DNA of 64,000 nt from NCBI RefSeq assembly GCF_006439395.2, contig NZ_CP083950.1:6003001-6067000 (forward strand), in the 5' to 3' direction. This document shows positions 62,700-64,000 of the stretch, in pieces. Position 1 is the first letter of the stretch. Every line of letters starts with the position of its first letter. The DNA comes from Mesorhizobium sp. B4-1-4. Lineage in GTDB: Bacteria > Pseudomonadota > Alphaproteobacteria > Rhizobiales > Rhizobiaceae. Below the pieces are notes generated by a model. It saw only the letters and a list, made by a program, of their open reading frames with translations. It was not told the DNA's origin and made no database searches. Made by a program: the position numbers and the translations under genes.

Positions 62700-63018
62700 G
62701 GTGGCCAAACCTTTATTGAGGACGAACTCAACATTCCGCGATCGACGCTACATCTGTGGAAACGGCGCAATGAGGTAATCGCACTGCCGAAAGGCAGGCG
62801 AACGCACGTGTTCCCGTTGGCGCAGTTCGTCGACGGTCGTCCGGTCGATGGCATTAGCCGGGTATTGGCGGAGATACAGGATCCACGCTCCGCTTGGCTT
62901 TGGCTGGTTCGTCCATGCCTTCTGCTCGACGGCAAAAATCCCGTTGGATCTCCTCAAGCAGAACAGGGCCACGCAGGTGGGGGAAGCCGCCGCGAGCTAT
63001 TCTAAAACTGGCTCGTAA
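62700..63018 (+). pseudogene. MbcA/ParS-type antitoxin (DUF2384), frameshifted
   Basis: One frame gives FIEDELNIPRSTLHLWKRRNEVIALPKGRRTHVFPLAQFVDGRPVDGISRVLAEIQDPRSAWLWLVRPCLLLDGKNP; the adjoining frame continues LDLLKQNRATQVGEAAASYS to a stop at 63018. Together they match the C-terminal part of Xre/MbcA/ParS antitoxins with toxin-binding domain, partner of RES toxins. The N-terminus is not readable and no RES toxin follows. One-base loss at about 62943 accounts for the shift. Confidence 0.65.
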
Positions 63019-63286
63019 GTTTGTAATAGCGTTAGTCCGGCCCCTCTTCCCGTGAAGAGCATCGGTTCAATTCATCAAGGCTGCCCAAGCCATGTCGGTC
63101 GCCATCTCGAGAACTCGAAAATAATAGATCAATCCCTTTGAACTTTCGGCGGGGAACGATCATTCTAGTCTAGTGTCCAGATCCAAACACGGTTCTCCGA
63201 TTCCACGCCCAATTGAAATTTGGGATCAAGCCGATGGATGCGAGCTTGTCTTGCACCTGGCAGCTCAAGCTCCGTCTTGACGACGG

Positions 63287-63390
63287 TTAGGTCGACGCCA
63301 CCGCGATAGCTTCGATCTCTACGAGCGCAGGTAGCATAGCCGCGAGCTCGGCAGCTTTTCGGACCGCTGACATTGATAAGTGTTCCCCGG
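63287..63390 (-). pseudogene. Possible RidA-family C-terminal remnant
   Basis: The - strand reads AAMLPALVEIEAIAVAST before a stop at 63287, resembling the ALVEIEAIA tail of RidA (YjgF) enamine deaminases. Only about 30 residues are visible. It may be chance. The rest of 63019-63434 shows nothing recognisable. Confidence 0.3.
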
Positions 63391-63434
63391 TCTGGCGAGG
63401 GTACCTTGAAATTCCGTCTTTCAATCTCGGCCGG

Positions 63435-64000
63435 TTACATATCCATGACGAATTCGACGCGACTGGAGCAGAAGCAGGTCTCGGCAAAGATGATCGGGAC
63501 GTCGCTCTGGTCGACATTTATGACGATCAGTTCCAGGACGCTCTCGGTCGGCGGCATTTGCAAATGTCGGGCTTCGTCGGCAGTCGGCTGGCGAGAGCGG
63601 ACCCGCACCGATTTCCGCCGGAAATCGGCTACGCCCACTTTCTTTAGACAGGCGGTGATCGACATACGCTGCCTTTTTTGTTCCACTGCCGTCTGAAATG
63701 CTTCACGAATGCCCGGGAGCCGGAAGGTTGGGAAGTAGTTATGGCTATAGCTCAGCGGGATGCCGTCTGCATCGCCAAGCAGGCTTACCAAAGTTACCGT
63801 TTCGCCGAGTGGGATGGCAAGGCTTTCAGCCACAAGTTTGGGGGCCGGCAAGTTGACGAGCGCGGTCAGTTCGCGGCCCGGTACCTTGTTTAGGCCGGTT
63901 AGGTTTTCTTCAAAACGAGTGCGGGCGCCCATTCGGTAGAGGATGGGATTGTCGACGACGAAGGCGCCGCGGCCGCGCTCGATACGCACGAGGCCTTCAT
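63435..64000 (-). CDS. GntR/HutC-family regulator, PhnF-like (fourth), N-terminus outside window
   Basis: The visible 188 residues begin in the wing of the DNA-binding domain (EGLVRIERGRGAFVVDN) and include the whole UTRA domain: MGARTRFEENLTGLNKVPGRELT, PLSYSHNYFPTFRLPGI, FRRKSVRVRSRQPTADEARHLQMPP and FAETCFCSSRVEFVMDM. It is closely related to the regulator at 24149. Its target genes would be to the right of the window. Confidence 0.88.
   Translation of the reverse strand, partial: EGLVRIERGRGAFVVDNPILYRMGARTRFEENLTGLNKVPGRELTALVNLPAPKLVAESLAIPLGETVTLVSLLGDADGIPLSYSHNYFPTFRLPGIREAFQTAVEQKRQRMSITACLKKVGVADFRRKSVRVRSRQPTADEARHLQMPPTESVLELIVINVDQSDVPIIFAETCFCSSRVEFVMDM

Noticed and set aside
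62014..63018. Considered as an insertion sequence or integron scar
   Set aside because: No transposase, inverted repeat ends or attachment site was seen; the content is an ABC ATPase fragment and an antitoxin fragment.

Overview
The window looks like chromosome or large-replicon DNA of an alphaproteobacterium of the order Hyphomicrobiales (Rhizobiales), most likely Mesorhizobium or a close relative. The grounds are the high-GC codon use, the RopA-type porin (Porin_2 family) at 35906-36991, many ABC importers with orphan binding proteins, and the operon styles. The genus is inferred and not proved. No rRNA, tRNA, CRISPR array, intact insertion sequence or phage gene was recognised.

The dominant theme is acquisition and breakdown of organophosphorus compounds. 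Two complete-looking C-P lyase gene sets are present. Set 1 (3745-10829, + strand) runs phnG-H-I-J-K-L-M, a DUF1045 2H-phosphoesterase gene, then phnN. Its PhnJ keeps only one of the four cysteines that hold the iron-sulfur cluster and cleave the C-P bond, so it may not be a C-P lyase in the usual sense. Set 2 (37400-44339, - strand) runs phnM-G-H-I-J-K-L, DUF1045 and a decayed phnN, and is divergent from a phnF regulator. Its PhnJ has all four cysteines. The two sets differ in gene order, regulator and sequence, so they are not a recent duplication.

Between and after them lie: a degraded stretch (11078-12577) with broken GMC oxidoreductase, BKACE and Lrp genes; an amide or N-acyl amino acid operon (12613-23816) with a glutamine-synthetase-like enzyme, an RpiR regulator, N-formylglutamate amidohydrolase, an isochorismatase-like hydrolase, two tandem near-identical M20 deacylases and a liv-type importer; and an unusual catabolic cluster (24149-35325). 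That cluster combines a PhnF-like regulator with an 18-bp operator-like palindrome, an alkaline-phosphatase-superfamily hydrolase, an aminotransferase, a PhyH dioxygenase of the PhnY*/TmpA type, an AstE/AspA-type deacylase, an HSL-type esterase, an MBL hydrolase, an unassigned alpha/beta hydrolase and two binding proteins. It is the best candidate for a new route for a modified aminophosphonate.

The right part (45741-61983) holds a UgpABCE-type importer flanked by two related binding proteins, a HIT protein, a second copy of the unassigned hydrolase, two metallophosphoesterases, an endonuclease/exonuclease/phosphatase-fold enzyme, a methyltransferase, and GntR and RpiR regulators. In all there are six UgpB-like binding proteins but one set of membrane components, which suggests one transporter core serving several ligands. 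The end (62014-63434) is decayed: an ABC ATPase copy with stop codons and a broken MbcA/ParS-like antitoxin.

Several genes (Lrp, BKACE, livK, ugpC) are broken only by single-base gains or losses, mostly in short base runs. Sequencing error should be excluded before calling them dead.
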